NCBI RefSeq assembly: GCF_002763455.1 | Contig: NZ_NIXK01000002.1 | Location: 186,001 to 250,000, forward strand | Length of the DNA stretch: 64,000 nt | Direction of reading: 5' to 3' | Origin: Lentibacillus sediminis | Lineage (GTDB): Bacteria; Bacillota; Bacilli; Bacillales; Amphibacillaceae | In this document: positions 50,821 to 59,782 of the stretch, in pieces | Layout: each line of letters begins with the position of its first letter | How positions within the stretch are numbered: position 1 is the first letter of the stretch | Translations under genes and position numbers: made by a program | Notes under the pieces: model-generated | What the model was told of the DNA's origin: nothing | Databases searched by the model: none | The model's input: only the letters and a program-made list of their open reading frames with translations

Positions 50821-52323
50821 ATGGATAATACATACCTGATTGAAAAGGACTTTCACGAACTGCTTAAAGAACGGAGCGCTTATGAAGAAACAATTAATCT
50901 GATGCAGTGGGATATGCGGACAAAAATACCTAAAAATGCTGTGGAACAGCGTGCGGAGGTTGTTGGTTTCCTTGCAGAAAAAATCCATCAGATAGAAACC
51001 TCGGAAAAAATGAAATACTTCATTGACATCCTGAAAGACAATACGGAAGATGACGTGATGAAAAAAATTGTCACCGAACAGGAAGAAACCTATGAAAGAA
51101 ACCGCAAAATCCCGACAGACGAATATAAAACATATGTCATGCTGCAGTCTAAATCGGAGGCGGTTTGGGAGGAAGCGAGAGAAAAAGCCGATTTTTCCTT
51201 ATTTCAGCCTTATTTGGAAGAACTGGTAGAGTACAATAAGAAATTCGCCAGCTATTGGGGTTATGAAGAAAATATATATGATGCACTCCTACATAATTAT
51301 GAACCTGGTGTTACGGTGAAAACCCTGGATGAGGTTTTTCCATCTCTTAGAAATTCGCTGCAGCAGCTAGTTGAAAGAATCAGTGCCAGCCCATTTAGAC
51401 CGAATCCTTCCATCTTAACTGATCATTTCCCAAAACAGGATCAGGAAGCGTTCAGTATGGAGATCTTAAAAAAGATGGGCTACGATTTTTCATCGGGAAG
51501 GCTGGATGAAACAATTCATCCATTTGCGATTGCGCTAAATCAGCAGGATGTCCGAATTACAACCAGATACGACGAAAAAGATTTCCGCACGGCTGTATTT
51601 GGGACGATCCACGAAGGCGGACATGCCTTGTATGAACAGAATATTGCTGATGAGCTTGCAAATACGCCACTGGCCACCGGGACTTCTATGGGGATTCATG
51701 AATCACAATCATTATTCTGGGAAAACTTTGTAGGCAGGGGCAAAGCCTTCTGGGAAGCCAACTATGATTTATTTAAAAAATATGCTCCAGCCAGTTTTCA
51801 GCATGTTCCGCTTGATGATTTCTATCAGACAATTAATGAGGTAAAACCATCGCTGATCCGGATTGAAGCGGACGAATTGACCTATCCACTCCACATTATG
51901 GTGCGTTATGAACTGGAAAAAGCATTAATCAACAATGAAATCGAAGTTGCTGATCTGCCAGGTTTGTGGAATGAAAAGATGAAAGACTATCTCGGTGTCC
52001 AGCCGCCAACAGACAGAGAGGGTGTGCTTCAGGACATTCACTGGGCCGGTGGGGATTTTGGTTATTTCCCATCCTATGCGCTTGGCTACATGTATGCAGC
52101 TCAATTTTTCGACCGTTTCTCCCGTGAAAATGACCTGGAGTCGATCATCGCAAGCGGCGACTTTCAGCCGGTGAAACAATGGCTTGGTGAGCATATTCAC
52201 AAGCATGGCAAAATGAAAAAACCGCTGGAAATTATAAAAAATGTGACAAACGAGGGATTGAATCCCGATCATCTGGTGCGATATTTAACGCAAAAGTATT
52301 CTGCTGTTTACCGATTGTCCTGA
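50821..52323 (+). CDS. ypwA: M32-family metallocarboxypeptidase
   Basis: 500 residues, the size of M32 thermostable carboxypeptidases. The zinc motif HEXXH is seen as HEGGH (about residue 265) with the downstream Glu in GIHESQS (about residue 295), and family boxes such as VRITTRYDE and IRIEADELTYPLHI. It removes C-terminal amino acids from peptides in the cytoplasm. Start ATG at 50821 follows GGGGGAG; a longer in-frame start inside ypsC (50704) is not credible. Co-oriented with ypsC. Confidence 0.94.
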   Translation: MDNTYLIEKDFHELLKERSAYEETINLMQWDMRTKIPKNAVEQRAEVVGFLAEKIHQIETSEKMKYFIDILKDNTEDDVMKKIVTEQEETYERNRKIPTDEYKTYVMLQSKSEAVWEEAREKADFSLFQPYLEELVEYNKKFASYWGYEENIYDALLHNYEPGVTVKTLDEVFPSLRNSLQQLVERISASPFRPNPSILTDHFPKQDQEAFSMEILKKMGYDFSSGRLDETIHPFAIALNQQDVRITTRYDEKDFRTAVFGTIHEGGHALYEQNIADELANTPLATGTSMGIHESQSLFWENFVGRGKAFWEANYDLFKKYAPASFQHVPLDDFYQTINEVKPSLIRIEADELTYPLHIMVRYELEKALINNEIEVADLPGLWNEKMKDYLGVQPPTDREGVLQDIHWAGGDFGYFPSYALGYMYAAQFFDRFSRENDLESIIASGDFQPVKQWLGEHIHKHGKMKKPLEIIKNVTNEGLNPDHLVRYLTQKYSAVYRLS

Positions 52324-52352
52324 TAATAATTTTCTTATCCTGCATTCATTCA

Positions 52353-52399
52353 GGCTTTGGCTTGTCGCATAAAGATTGGCGACAAGCCAAATTTTCTAC
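52353..52399 (+). repeat. Short dispersed hairpin repeat, copy 2
   Basis: Perfect stem GGCTTGTCGC / GCGACAAGCC with loop ATAAAGATTG (52357-52386), then AAATTTTCTA. It may work as the terminator of the carboxypeptidase gene. The same design with close sequence lies at 9984-10026. Confidence 0.6.
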
Positions 52400-52416
52400 A
52401 GAAAGGGGGGTGGAAG

Positions 52417-53502
52417 ATGTCGTTCATTATCTCAGCTGGCACTGGCATTCCCAGGCACCATATGACACAAGAGGAAATTAAGGAATTAGTGCTCGAGGTA
52501 TTTTCCGGGTCGGAGAAAAAAATCAAACGTCTTTTGCCTGTATTCGACCATGCCGAAGTGAATAACCGGCAATTTGTGGTTGATAAAGAATGGCTGAGGC
52601 AGCCTCATTCCTTTCAAGAGCGAAATCAACTTTATCAGTCGTTTGCCAAAGAGCACAGCTTGGACGCGGCTGATGAATGTCTGTCTAACAGTGAATTTTT
52701 GCATGAGGATATTCCATTTGAGGCGATTGATCTGATTGTTTTTGTTTCCAGTACTGGGATTGCTACTCCATCCCTGGAGGTGGAAATGCTTAATGACAGG
52801 CCCTTCCGCACGAATACAGCACGCATGCCATTATGGGGACTGGGCTGTGCTGGCGGAGCAATTGGGCTTTCCCGTGCATCAGACTGGACCACAGCATATC
52901 CTGAAAAATTAGCTTTAGTCGTCTGTTGCGAACTCTCGAGTCTTACGTTTCAGAAGGAAGACGCCAAGAAGAGCAATCTTGTGGGCAGTGCATTGTTTGG
53001 TGATGGAGCAGCGGCTGTGCTGGTAGCGGGGGAAGAGTCTCCCTTTCTAAACCGGAGCAAAAAGAACAAACCAAAAATGCTGCAAACAAGTTCACAAACA
53101 AAAAAACACAGTACCTCGGTAATGGGGTGGAACGTTACGAATCACGGACTTGAAGTGGTGTTCTCTAAAAGCATTCCGGCACTGGTACATTCCTTTTGGA
53201 AGGAACATATTCAGCAATTTTTGCAGGAGACACGCCTCGATTCAGCAAGCATACTTTCCTTTCTGGCTCATCCCGGCGGAAAAAAGGTGCTGGACGCAAT
53301 GGAGGAAGTGGTAAACCGCTCAAGCCGGGAATTTCACCATTCGCATCAAGTGCTGGCTATGCATGGCAATATGTCTTCTGCAACTGTTTTATATGTACTG
53401 GCCGAAGCAATGAAGCAGGGGGCCGATAAGCAGGAAAAAAGCATTCTCTCCGCATTGGGGCCAGGATTCAGTTCGGAACTATTATTATTGGAGTGGTGCT
53501 GA
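52417..53502 (+). CDS. bpsA: Type III polyketide synthase (alkylpyrone synthase, BpsA-like)
   Basis: 361 residues, chalcone-synthase-like. The catalytic Cys144 is in GLGCAGGA; the HPGG motif (LAHPGGKKVLDAM) gives the His and GNMSSATVL the Asn of the triad. In B. subtilis BpsA (BcsA) makes long-chain alkylpyrones from fatty acyl-CoA and malonyl-CoA, and the next gene product methylates them. GGGGGGTGGA precedes the ATG. The gene overlaps or nearly abuts bpsB. Confidence 0.95.
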   Translation: MSFIISAGTGIPRHHMTQEEIKELVLEVFSGSEKKIKRLLPVFDHAEVNNRQFVVDKEWLRQPHSFQERNQLYQSFAKEHSLDAADECLSNSEFLHEDIPFEAIDLIVFVSSTGIATPSLEVEMLNDRPFRTNTARMPLWGLGCAGGAIGLSRASDWTTAYPEKLALVVCCELSSLTFQKEDAKKSNLVGSALFGDGAAAVLVAGEESPFLNRSKKNKPKMLQTSSQTKKHSTSVMGWNVTNHGLEVVFSKSIPALVHSFWKEHIQQFLQETRLDSASILSFLAHPGGKKVLDAMEEVVNRSSREFHHSHQVLAMHGNMSSATVLYVLAEAMKQGADKQEKSILSALGPGFSSELLLLEWC

Positions 53503-53504
53503 CT

Positions 53505-54035
53505 ATGCCTATTGCATTATGGGTTTTATTAGGGCTTATCGTGCTGCAGCGTCTGGTGGAACTTGTTATTGCCAAGAGAAATGAAAAATGGATGAAGAAT
53601 CAAGGAGGCATAGAGCGGGGATCCGGTCATTATCTCCTGTTCATTATTCTGCATGTTTCATTCTTTCTTTCCCTGCTGGTAGAGATGCTCTTGAACTCAC
53701 CTGAAATAACCTTTCATTATGTGTTGTTTGCACTATTCCTAATCACGCAAGCGGCTAGAATATGGTGCATCCAAACATTGGGGAGATTCTGGAATACGAA
53801 AATTATTATCGCGCCCAACTTTTCTCTGGTTAAAGAGGGGCCATATAAATACATGAAGCACCCGAATTATGTCATTGTCGGAGTGGAGCTGTTTATCATC
53901 CCGCTTTTGTTTGGTGCACCTGTTACGGCTATTATCTTTCCGATTTTGCATATTCTGCTTTTGACTGTGCGTATACCGGCAGAAGAGCAGGCCTTGACCG
54001 AATTTGCGGGCAGCAAAAAAAGCGGTAATCTTTAA
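53505..54035 (+). CDS. bpsB: Alkylpyrone O-methyltransferase, isoprenylcysteine methyltransferase family (BpsB/YpbQ)
   Basis: 176 residues from ATG 53505 (two bases after the bpsA stop, eight after GGAGTGG); GTG codons at 53493 and 53496 would overlap bpsA. Four to five membrane helices and the ICMT motif KEGPYKYMKHPNY with the following glutamate region (PAEEQAL) are seen. It methylates alkylpyrones made by BpsA in the membrane. The 3' end contains the terminator stem of the convergent cspD. Confidence 0.92.
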   Translation: MPIALWVLLGLIVLQRLVELVIAKRNEKWMKNQGGIERGSGHYLLFIILHVSFFLSLLVEMLLNSPEITFHYVLFALFLITQAARIWCIQTLGRFWNTKIIIAPNFSLVKEGPYKYMKHPNYVIVGVELFIIPLLFGAPVTAIIFPILHILLLTVRIPAEEQALTEFAGSKKSGNL

Positions 54036-54049
54036 AAAGATTACCGCTT
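54020..54049 (-). terminator. Terminator of cspD overlapping the end of bpsB
   Basis: Perfect fourteen-base stem AAGCGGTAATCTTT / AAAGATTACCGCTT with two-base loop. The T-run is on the minus strand (GCTTTTTTTGC), so it serves cspD; it includes the bpsB stop codon. Confidence 0.85.
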
Positions 54050-54064
54050 ATCTATAGGATCCGT

Positions 54065-54265
54065 TTATTTTTTTTCTACGTTTGCAGCTTGTGGTCCGCG
54101 TTCTCCTTCAACGATTTCAAAAGAAACTTCCTGACCTTCTTCCAGTGTCTTGAAGCCTTCCTCCTGAATTGCTGAATAATGGACGAATACGTCATTTCCT
54201 TCTTCGAGTTGAATGAACCCGTATCCTTTTTCCGCGTTGAACCATTTTACTACGCCATTTTCCAT
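54065..54265 (-). CDS. cspD: Cold-shock protein CspD
   Basis: 66 residues from the minus-strand ATG at 54265 ([18 protein letters not shown]), with AGGAGGATT upstream. A single cold-shock domain with both RNP motifs, KGYGFI and VFVHYSAI. It is an RNA chaperone/transcription antiterminator. A consensus promoter 170 bases upstream gives a 5' leader of about 160 bases containing a strong hairpin, as in cold-inducible csp mRNAs. Confidence 0.95.
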   Translation of the reverse strand: MENGVVKWFNAEKGYGFIQLEEGNDVFVHYSAIQEEGFKTLEEGQEVSFEIVEGERGPQAANVEKK

Positions 54266-54335
54266 GTGAATAATCCTCCTAAAAACTTTCACGCAATACG
54301 TGGTAATACAAAGCCGATAAAAGAAACACTAAAAT

Positions 54336-54392
54336 AGGCAGCACCTATAGAAGTAAGGATCACTAACGCACCCACTTCTATAGAAGCTGCCT
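54336..54392 (-). promoter_or_regulatory. Hairpin in the cspD 5' leader
   Basis: AGGCAGC-(3)-TATAGAAGT, 19-base loop, ACTTCTATA-(3)-GCTGCCT: sixteen base pairs broken by a symmetric 3/3 internal loop, sited between the promoter at 54432-54460 and the start codon. Confidence 0.65.
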
Positions 54393-54431
54393 GTTGCCTA
54401 ATGATTCCATACATCTTCTTTGCTTGGTTCC

Positions 54432-54460
54432 AATATAGCTTATTTTACTGCGTTCGTCAA
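54432..54460 (-). promoter_or_regulatory. Sigma-A promoter of cspD
   Basis: On the minus strand TTGACG, 17-base spacer, TATATT. Near-consensus. Predicted start about 54425. Confidence 0.75.
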
Positions 54461-54523
54461 GAAACTGACACGCTTTTTTACTCATAAAGAGGGATGAATC
54501 GAATTTAAACACGAATCTGCGAA

Positions 54524-55633
54524 TTACCAGGAAATTCGTTTGGCTCCCAGGAATTTGGGCTGCCAATAGGAGCTGCCAAGTTCACTGATTGTTACCCCAT
54601 TTGACGAACTGGCATGGATAAACGTGCCGTTGCCGAGATAAATACCCATATGAGAAGGGCCTGGTTTATACGTTTCAAAGAAAACAAGATCTCCAACAGA
54701 GGGGGAACCGACTGGACTGGCGAAATTCCAGACCTCACTTACTGTTCTTGGAATGCTGACGTTTTTCAGTTGAAAAACGTATTGGATAAAGCCGCTGCAG
54801 TCGAAACCGGACGGAGTCTCCCCGCCAAACACATAGGGAGCACCGATGAAAGATTTGGCCAGTTGGGCGAGATCAGTATGTACAGAGCTTGTTACTTGCG
54901 CTTGTTTGTTCTCCGGATTATTTTCTTTCACGGTTTTTTCTTGATTACTCACTTCAGATTTTGATTTTGTCTCATTCGAACCAGTTTCTGCTGACTCAGA
55001 CGGTTGGTTGTCTGTTTCCTGATGGGCTAGCTGAGGAGTTTCCGGCTCCGTTTCTTTGGGAAATGCCTGTTCATACAGGGTTATTAAGGAATCCTTTGTT
55101 ACTTCCTCACTGATCTCCAGTCCATGTTCTTCTTCTGCTGTTTCCAATGCCTGTTTCGTCATCGGCCCATAAATTCCATCAATTTCACCTTCATAAAGGC
55201 CAAAATATTCCAGTGCGCGCTGCACCGCCTTTACCTCTTCATCGACCACGCCCGGGGACACTGGACCGGAAAATGATTCTATTTCTTCAAGCTGGGATTT
55301 CACATCTTCTTTGATCATTGCATAAATGGTTTCTTTGTTTACCTGGCCATTGACAGGAAGTCGCTGATCATATTGAAACCTTTTGACGGCATGCTCGGTC
55401 AAAAGGCCATATTCACTGTCGAGGGCGTCTTTATAATAATCCAGCTGATTTAATTTATTTTGCAGAAGGCGAACGGTTTCTCCGTGATGTCCGTATTCTG
55501 CTTGCTCGGACTCCATTAATGATTTATTCTGAGAAACAGGAGATGCGTCTGCTATAGCAATAAATGGCTGAGACAGCGCAAAACTGTAAAGGACAGAGTG
55601 CTTCACGACATGATCCACTGTTTGCGGCACCAT
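54524..55633 (-). CDS. NlpC/P60 peptidoglycan endopeptidase with two peptidoglycan-binding modules
   Basis: 369 residues, ATG at 55633 with AAAGGAG upstream. A hydrophobic N-terminal stretch (about residues 10-30, ending IADASP) looks like a signal peptide, though it lacks the usual basic start. Two PG_binding_1-like modules follow (about residues 50-108, [12 protein letters not shown]; and 128-190, [22 protein letters not shown]). A Ser/Thr/Glu/Asn-rich linker leads to a C-terminal NlpC/P60 domain with catalytic Cys in FDCSGFIQY, His in PSHMGIYLG and the third residue near GTFIHASS. It probably cleaves D-Glu-meso-DAP bonds in the cell wall (family knowledge). Transcribed alone, toward cspD. 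Confidence 0.9.
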   Translation of the reverse strand: MVPQTVDHVVKHSVLYSFALSQPFIAIADASPVSQNKSLMESEQAEYGHHGETVRLLQNKLNQLDYYKDALDSEYGLLTEHAVKRFQYDQRLPVNGQVNKETIYAMIKEDVKSQLEEIESFSGPVSPGVVDEEVKAVQRALEYFGLYEGEIDGIYGPMTKQALETAEEEHGLEISEEVTKDSLITLYEQAFPKETEPETPQLAHQETDNQPSESAETGSNETKSKSEVSNQEKTVKENNPENKQAQVTSSVHTDLAQLAKSFIGAPYVFGGETPSGFDCSGFIQYVFQLKNVSIPRTVSEVWNFASPVGSPSVGDLVFFETYKPGPSHMGIYLGNGTFIHASSSNGVTISELGSSYWQPKFLGAKRISW

Positions 55634-55751
55634 ATAAAATCTCCTTTCCTTTTGTCACTGCCTTATAGACTTATGTAGAAATAGTGGGTTCATGCTTTAC
55701 GGTTATGTTACAATAAGGAAAACAAAATGATATAAAAAGCGAGGGAGATTC

Positions 55752-56708
55752 ATGGCCGCAGGGGAACAGGCATATTTGGATTTATGCAGCTATATTTTGG
55801 AAAACGGAGTGAAAAAAGGGGACAGAACCAACACAGGAACCTACTCTGTCTTTGGCCACCAGATGCGATTCAACTTAAACGAAGGGTTCCCGCTTCTGAC
55901 AACCAAAAAAGTTCCATTTCGGCTCGTTGCCTCAGAGCTTCTTTGGTTTATCAAAGGAGATACAAACATCCGCTATCTGCTGGAGAATAACAATAATATC
56001 TGGAACGAATGGGCCTTTGCAAAATGGGTGAAAAGCAGGGAATACGACGGCCCTGATATGAACAATTTTGGACTCCGCAGTCAGGAAGACCCCAAGTTCA
56101 ATGAGCAATATAAGCAGCAAATGGCAGCTTTCAAACAGAAAATCCTTCAAGACAGCGAATTTGCCAGGAAATTCGGGGACCTTGGGGCGGTTTATGGCAA
56201 ACAATGGAGGAATTGGAAGACATCGCAAAATGATACGATTGATCAATTAAAAGAAGTTATTGCTTCGATTCGGGATAATCCCGACTCACGCCGGCATATC
56301 GTTTCCGCCTGGAATCCGGAAGATGTGCCGAATATGGCGCTGCCTCCATGTCATACCCTGTTTCAGTTCTACGTGGCGGATGGCAAACTGTCATGCCAGC
56401 TCTATCAGCGCAGCGGGGATGTTTTTCTTGGGGTTCCGTTTAATATCGCCAGCTACGCATTGCTCACCTGTCTGATCGCCCGGGAATGCCAGCTGGAGCC
56501 GGGCGAATTTGTGCATACCCTGGGGGATGCGCATATTTACCTGAATCATGTAGAGCAGGTGCAGACACAATTGAGTCGCACCCCGAGACAGTTTCCAACA
56601 TTGAACATCCGTCAGGACAAGCAATCGGTATTTGATTATGAACCGGAAGACTTTGAACTGATTAACTATGACCCTCATCCAGCGATAAAAGCACCGATCG
56701 CTGTTTAG
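55752..56708 (+). CDS. thyA: Thymidylate synthase, ThyA, long (L. casei-like) form
   Basis: 318 residues against 264 for the short form: a segment of about 50 residues (about 90-140, WVKSREYDG to FARKFG) is inserted in the small domain, as in Lactobacillus casei ThyA. The catalytic Cys is in [12 protein letters not shown] and [21 protein letters not shown] is intact. It makes dTMP from dUMP and methylene-tetrahydrofolate, giving dihydrofolate. GCGAGGGAGA lies before the ATG; TTACAAT about 45 bases upstream may be its -10. dfrA follows 35 bases downstream. Confidence 0.97.
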   Translation: MAAGEQAYLDLCSYILENGVKKGDRTNTGTYSVFGHQMRFNLNEGFPLLTTKKVPFRLVASELLWFIKGDTNIRYLLENNNNIWNEWAFAKWVKSREYDGPDMNNFGLRSQEDPKFNEQYKQQMAAFKQKILQDSEFARKFGDLGAVYGKQWRNWKTSQNDTIDQLKEVIASIRDNPDSRRHIVSAWNPEDVPNMALPPCHTLFQFYVADGKLSCQLYQRSGDVFLGVPFNIASYALLTCLIARECQLEPGEFVHTLGDAHIYLNHVEQVQTQLSRTPRQFPTLNIRQDKQSVFDYEPEDFELINYDPHPAIKAPIAV

Positions 56709-56743
56709 AGACGGATACAAACCAGTTAAAAGGAGGATGCAGC

Positions 56744-57235
56744 GTGATTTCCTTATTGCTTGCAATGGATAAAAATCGTGTGATCGGTTTGAATAATGAC
56801 CTGCCATGGCATTTGCCAAAAGATTTTCGCTTCTTCAAAGAGAAGACCACCGGTGAGACAATGATTATGGGCCGCAAAACCTATGATTCCCTTGATGGAG
56901 CTCTGCCCAACCGGAAAAATGTCGTGCTCACGAGAAAACAGGTGAATTACCCGAGTGATGTGGAAGTAATTCGTGATTTGGATACAATAAAGAAGTGGAG
57001 TGAAGCGGAGCCTGACAAGGAATTCTTTGTAATTGGCGGTGGAGATATCTTTGAGCAGATTCTTCCCTTTGCGGACCGTATGTACATCACCTTGATAAAC
57101 GAAGCGTTTGAGGGGGATACTTATTTTCCTACTTTTCCAGAAGATGAGTGGACACTTACTTCCAACGTAAAAGGGATAAAAGACGAGGCCAATCCATATG
57201 ACTATTATTTTATGCAGTACGATAGAAAGTTATAG
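56744..57235 (+). CDS. dfrA: Dihydrofolate reductase
   Basis: 163 residues. GTG start at 56744 with AAAGGAGGA upstream. Reduces the dihydrofolate produced by ThyA back to tetrahydrofolate with NADPH. NDLPWHLPKDFRFFK (about residues 17-31) holds the substrate Asp, and GRKTYDSL and VIGGGDIFEQ the NADPH site. thyA-dfrA is the standard folate pair. Confidence 0.96.
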   Translation: MISLLLAMDKNRVIGLNNDLPWHLPKDFRFFKEKTTGETMIMGRKTYDSLDGALPNRKNVVLTRKQVNYPSDVEVIRDLDTIKKWSEAEPDKEFFVIGGGDIFEQILPFADRMYITLINEAFEGDTYFPTFPEDEWTLTSNVKGIKDEANPYDYYFMQYDRKL

Positions 57236-57400
57236 GCGATCCTCGTGGACTGCAGCTTGTTCCGATGGGGAATACGTGTTAAACTGAATCTGTCAGATGA
57301 ACCGTTGTGAACGAAATGTGTATTTTTGTCGAAATGGATATACCTTTGAAATAAAAACACTATACTATAATGAAGATAATATATCAAAGAAGGTGTAAGG

Positions 57401-57607
57401 ATGTTATCAAGTATTGGGATTCCGGGCCTCATCTTAATTCTGATCATCGCTCTGGTGATATTCGGACCAAAGAAGCTTCCGGAAATCGGTAAAGCAGCAG
57501 GGCAGACACTGCGGGAGTTTAAAAATTCCACGAAGGATTTGACCAGCGATGTATCCGATGAAGTAAAAGAAACAAAGGATATCGTTCAGGAAAAAAATTC
57601 TAAATAA
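57401..57607 (+). CDS. tatA: Twin-arginine translocase subunit TatA, first copy
   Basis: 68 residues. Short N-terminal membrane helix ([20 protein letters not shown]), the [10 protein letters not shown] hinge, then an amphipathic helix [13 protein letters not shown] and an acidic, charged tail. TatA forms the pore-like oligomer of the minimal TatAC system of Gram-positives. AAGGTG before the ATG. A second, near-identical tatA lies 20 bases downstream. Confidence 0.94.
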   Translation: MLSSIGIPGLILILIIALVIFGPKKLPEIGKAAGQTLREFKNSTKDLTSDVSDEVKETKDIVQEKNSK

Positions 57608-57627
57608 TTTCTTGGGGAGTGTAGACT

Positions 57628-57810
57628 ATGTTAAGCAGTATTGGAGTCCCTGGGTTAATTTTAATTCTGGTCGTTGCACTCGTGATATTTGGACCATCGA
57701 AACTGCCGGAAATTGGCAAAGCGGCCGGGCAGACGCTGCGTGAATTTAAAAATGCTGCCGGCAACATGATGGCTGATGACGATACGAAGACGAAGCGGGA
57801 TAAAACATAA
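57628..57810 (+). CDS. tatA: Twin-arginine translocase subunit TatA, second copy
   Basis: 60 residues. Same layout as the first copy: membrane helix ([21 protein letters not shown]), [22 protein letters not shown], then a short tail ([11 protein letters not shown]) unlike that of copy one. The first 47 residues of the two are almost the same, so this is a tandem duplication with tails that diverged. TTGGGGAGTG precedes the ATG. Confidence 0.93.
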   Translation: MLSSIGVPGLILILVVALVIFGPSKLPEIGKAAGQTLREFKNAAGNMMADDDTKTKRDKT

Positions 57811-57892
57811 GTAACGAAAAACTGATGGTAAGAAGGTGTAAGGGAGTTGCCTTGCATCTTCTTTTATGTTTACCTGCATGGAGGTGTAAAGG

Positions 57893-58657
57893 ATGGCCGA
57901 TGAAAATACTCGGATGGATGGCAAGGAAATGAACCTTACCGGACACTTATCGGAATTGAGAAACCGGCTGATCGTTACAGCTGTTTTCTTTGTCCTGTTT
58001 TTTATTTTCGGTTTTATATATGTTGAAGAGATTTATGGATTTTTTACAAATGGACTCGATTTCCAGTTGAGCATTCTCAGCCCAGGCGAGGTGGTCTGGC
58101 TTTATTTCACCATGGCAGGTTTAGTAGCGATTACCGGGACACTTCCCGTGCTTGCATTCCAGATTTGGGCATTTATAAAGCCAGGATTACGTCCGCATGA
58201 AAGAAAGGTTTCTCTTGCCTATATTCCGGCAATATTTTTGCTGTTTATCGGCGGACTCGTATTTGGCTATGTCATGTTCATGCAATTCATCCTGCCATTT
58301 TTATTATCACTGAGTGAAGGCATGTTCAATGAGATGTTTACCACCGAGCGATATTTCAAATTCCTGTTGCGGATAACACTGCCATTTGCCGTGTTGTTTG
58401 AAATCCCGGTTATCGCGATGTTTTTGACAACGCTGGGGGTATTAAACCCGGGGCTTATGCGCCGCTCCAGAAAGTATGCTTATTTAATATTAATCGTCAT
58501 TTCCACGATGGTTACCCCGCCGGACTTCATCATGCCGCTATTGATTTCGGTGCCGTTGATCATTCTTTATGAAATAAGTATTTACTTATCTGCAATTGTT
58601 TACCGGAAAAGACAGAAGAAACACGAAGAATTTATGAAAAATGATCAGTTAACATAG
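57893..58657 (+). CDS. tatC: Twin-arginine translocase subunit TatC
   Basis: 254 residues, six membrane helices. TatC recognises the twin-arginine signal peptide. The N-terminal LTGHLSELRNRLIV and the ILSPGEVVWLYF and FQIWAFIKPGLRPHERK segments are the family signatures. GGAGGTGTAAAGG precedes the ATG. Co-transcribed with the two tatA genes; the arrangement resembles B. subtilis tatAy-tatCy, whose known substrates include QcrA. Confidence 0.96.
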   Translation: MADENTRMDGKEMNLTGHLSELRNRLIVTAVFFVLFFIFGFIYVEEIYGFFTNGLDFQLSILSPGEVVWLYFTMAGLVAITGTLPVLAFQIWAFIKPGLRPHERKVSLAYIPAIFLLFIGGLVFGYVMFMQFILPFLLSLSEGMFNEMFTTERYFKFLLRITLPFAVLFEIPVIAMFLTTLGVLNPGLMRRSRKYAYLILIVISTMVTPPDFIMPLLISVPLIILYEISIYLSAIVYRKRQKKHEEFMKNDQLT

Positions 58658-58674
58658 CGGGGGAGGGAGCATGC

Positions 58675-58896
58675 TTGAAAACTTTTTATCAATTTCTGCT
58701 GACGCATCGCGGGAAAAAACGTCCGGATGACCATAGCCGTCTGGCTGACTGGGCATTTTTTGATCATAATTTTCCCAAGTATTCTGCTGACTATAATGAG
58801 ATCAGTGAATACCTGGAGTGGAACAGCCCTTTTCCCAACGCGTTAAAAGCGTTTGACCAGCTCTGGGGAGAATACACACAAAATTATATTGAATAG
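58675..58896 (+). CDS. yozE: YozE-family small protein (UPF0346)
   Basis: 73 residues from a TTG at 58675 with GGGGGAGGGAG upstream. KTFYQFLLTHRGKKRPDDHSRLADW then FPKYSADYNEISEYLE match the YozE family, a small SAM-like helical fold. Function unknown. 17 bases after tatC, so likely in the same transcript, ending at the terminator that follows. Confidence 0.88.
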   Translation: MKTFYQFLLTHRGKKRPDDHSRLADWAFFDHNFPKYSADYNEISEYLEWNSPFPNALKAFDQLWGEYTQNYIE

Positions 58897-58903
58897 TCTG
58901 AGG

Positions 58904-58930
58904 CCGGGAGAATTCCCGGTTTTATTTTTA
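58904..58930 (+). terminator. Terminator after yozE
   Basis: CCGGGA-GAAT-TCCCGG stem followed by TTTTATTTTT. The remaining 58931-59226 gap is A/T rich and holds no gene I can support. Confidence 0.85.
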
Positions 58931-59242
58931 TCAAAAAATTGATCAAACGTTTGTTTGAATTTATATTTTAATATAGATAAAATATAACGAAATTATATAA
59001 TGCAACCATTCTGAGCACAGATTGGTTTCGTGGCAAATGACAACATGATTTTGCATTTTTTGACAAACATAAAAGCGGAAAGCATATAATATGTTGCTTT
59101 CTGCGGTTGCCCAGGAAATATTTACAGGATTATTGCCATGGATATCTTGTATTTTTGAAGAATAATGCCCGGATGCCTATACAGTTAAAGGGGCAGCGCA
59201 TAAACTAAATCATAAGATACAATGATAAGGAGGACATATATC

Positions 59243-59701
59243 ATGTTATTTCCCGCACCACGGCAAGGAAATCATCACAGGCCAACTGGACGCTCTCCCT
59301 ACCAGCTTATTCCTCAGCGGGGGCATAGAAGTCAAGCTCCTGGCGGCAATCCGATTGGCAAGCTGCTGCAGGGTCAGTCAAGAGCGGATCTTATTAATAA
59401 AGGGGTAGATGGTGTATCGAAGTCCTTAAACGGTGTACAGCAGGTGTTGAAGGTTATGGAGACAACTGCGCCAATGATTCAGGAATACGGTCCCATGGTT
59501 AAAAACCTGCCTGCCATGTACAAAATGATGAAAGCTTTTAAGGATATGGAAAGTGAAGATAAAGGGACGGAAGATGATAAGAATGAGGACGTGAAGAAGC
59601 ACTCTCCCACGAAAGAATATACGGAACAGCAAGCGGGCAGCCATAGCAATAATGCTGGAAAGTCCGGACCTAGAGACTCCCAGCCGAAATTATTTATCTG
59701 A
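59243..59701 (+). CDS. YqfQ/VrrA-like protein
   Basis: 152 residues from ATG 59243, eight bases after AAGGAGGA. An N-terminal part rich in Pro, Gly, Arg, His and Gln (residues 1-45) is followed by a helical core (NGVQQVLKVMETTAPMIQEYG, then VKNLPAMYKMMKAFKD) and a charged, Lys/Glu/Asp-rich tail. The core matches the YqfQ family, of which the Bacillus anthracis VrrA repeat protein is a member; here the N-terminal tandem repeat is weak. Often forespore expressed in Bacillus (family knowledge). Function unknown. Confidence 0.72.
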   Translation: MLFPAPRQGNHHRPTGRSPYQLIPQRGHRSQAPGGNPIGKLLQGQSRADLINKGVDGVSKSLNGVQQVLKVMETTAPMIQEYGPMVKNLPAMYKMMKAFKDMESEDKGTEDDKNEDVKKHSPTKEYTEQQAGSHSNNAGKSGPRDSQPKLFI

Positions 59702-59782
59702 TAATAAGTCGCACAACTTGATTTTTTATCCAATACACGAAAAAATAGAGATATGACACAGAAGACATGGGAGGTTTAAAAT

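Noticed and set aside
54614-54964. Plus-strand frame over the NlpC/P60 gene
   Set aside because: Antisense shadow of a well-supported coding region.
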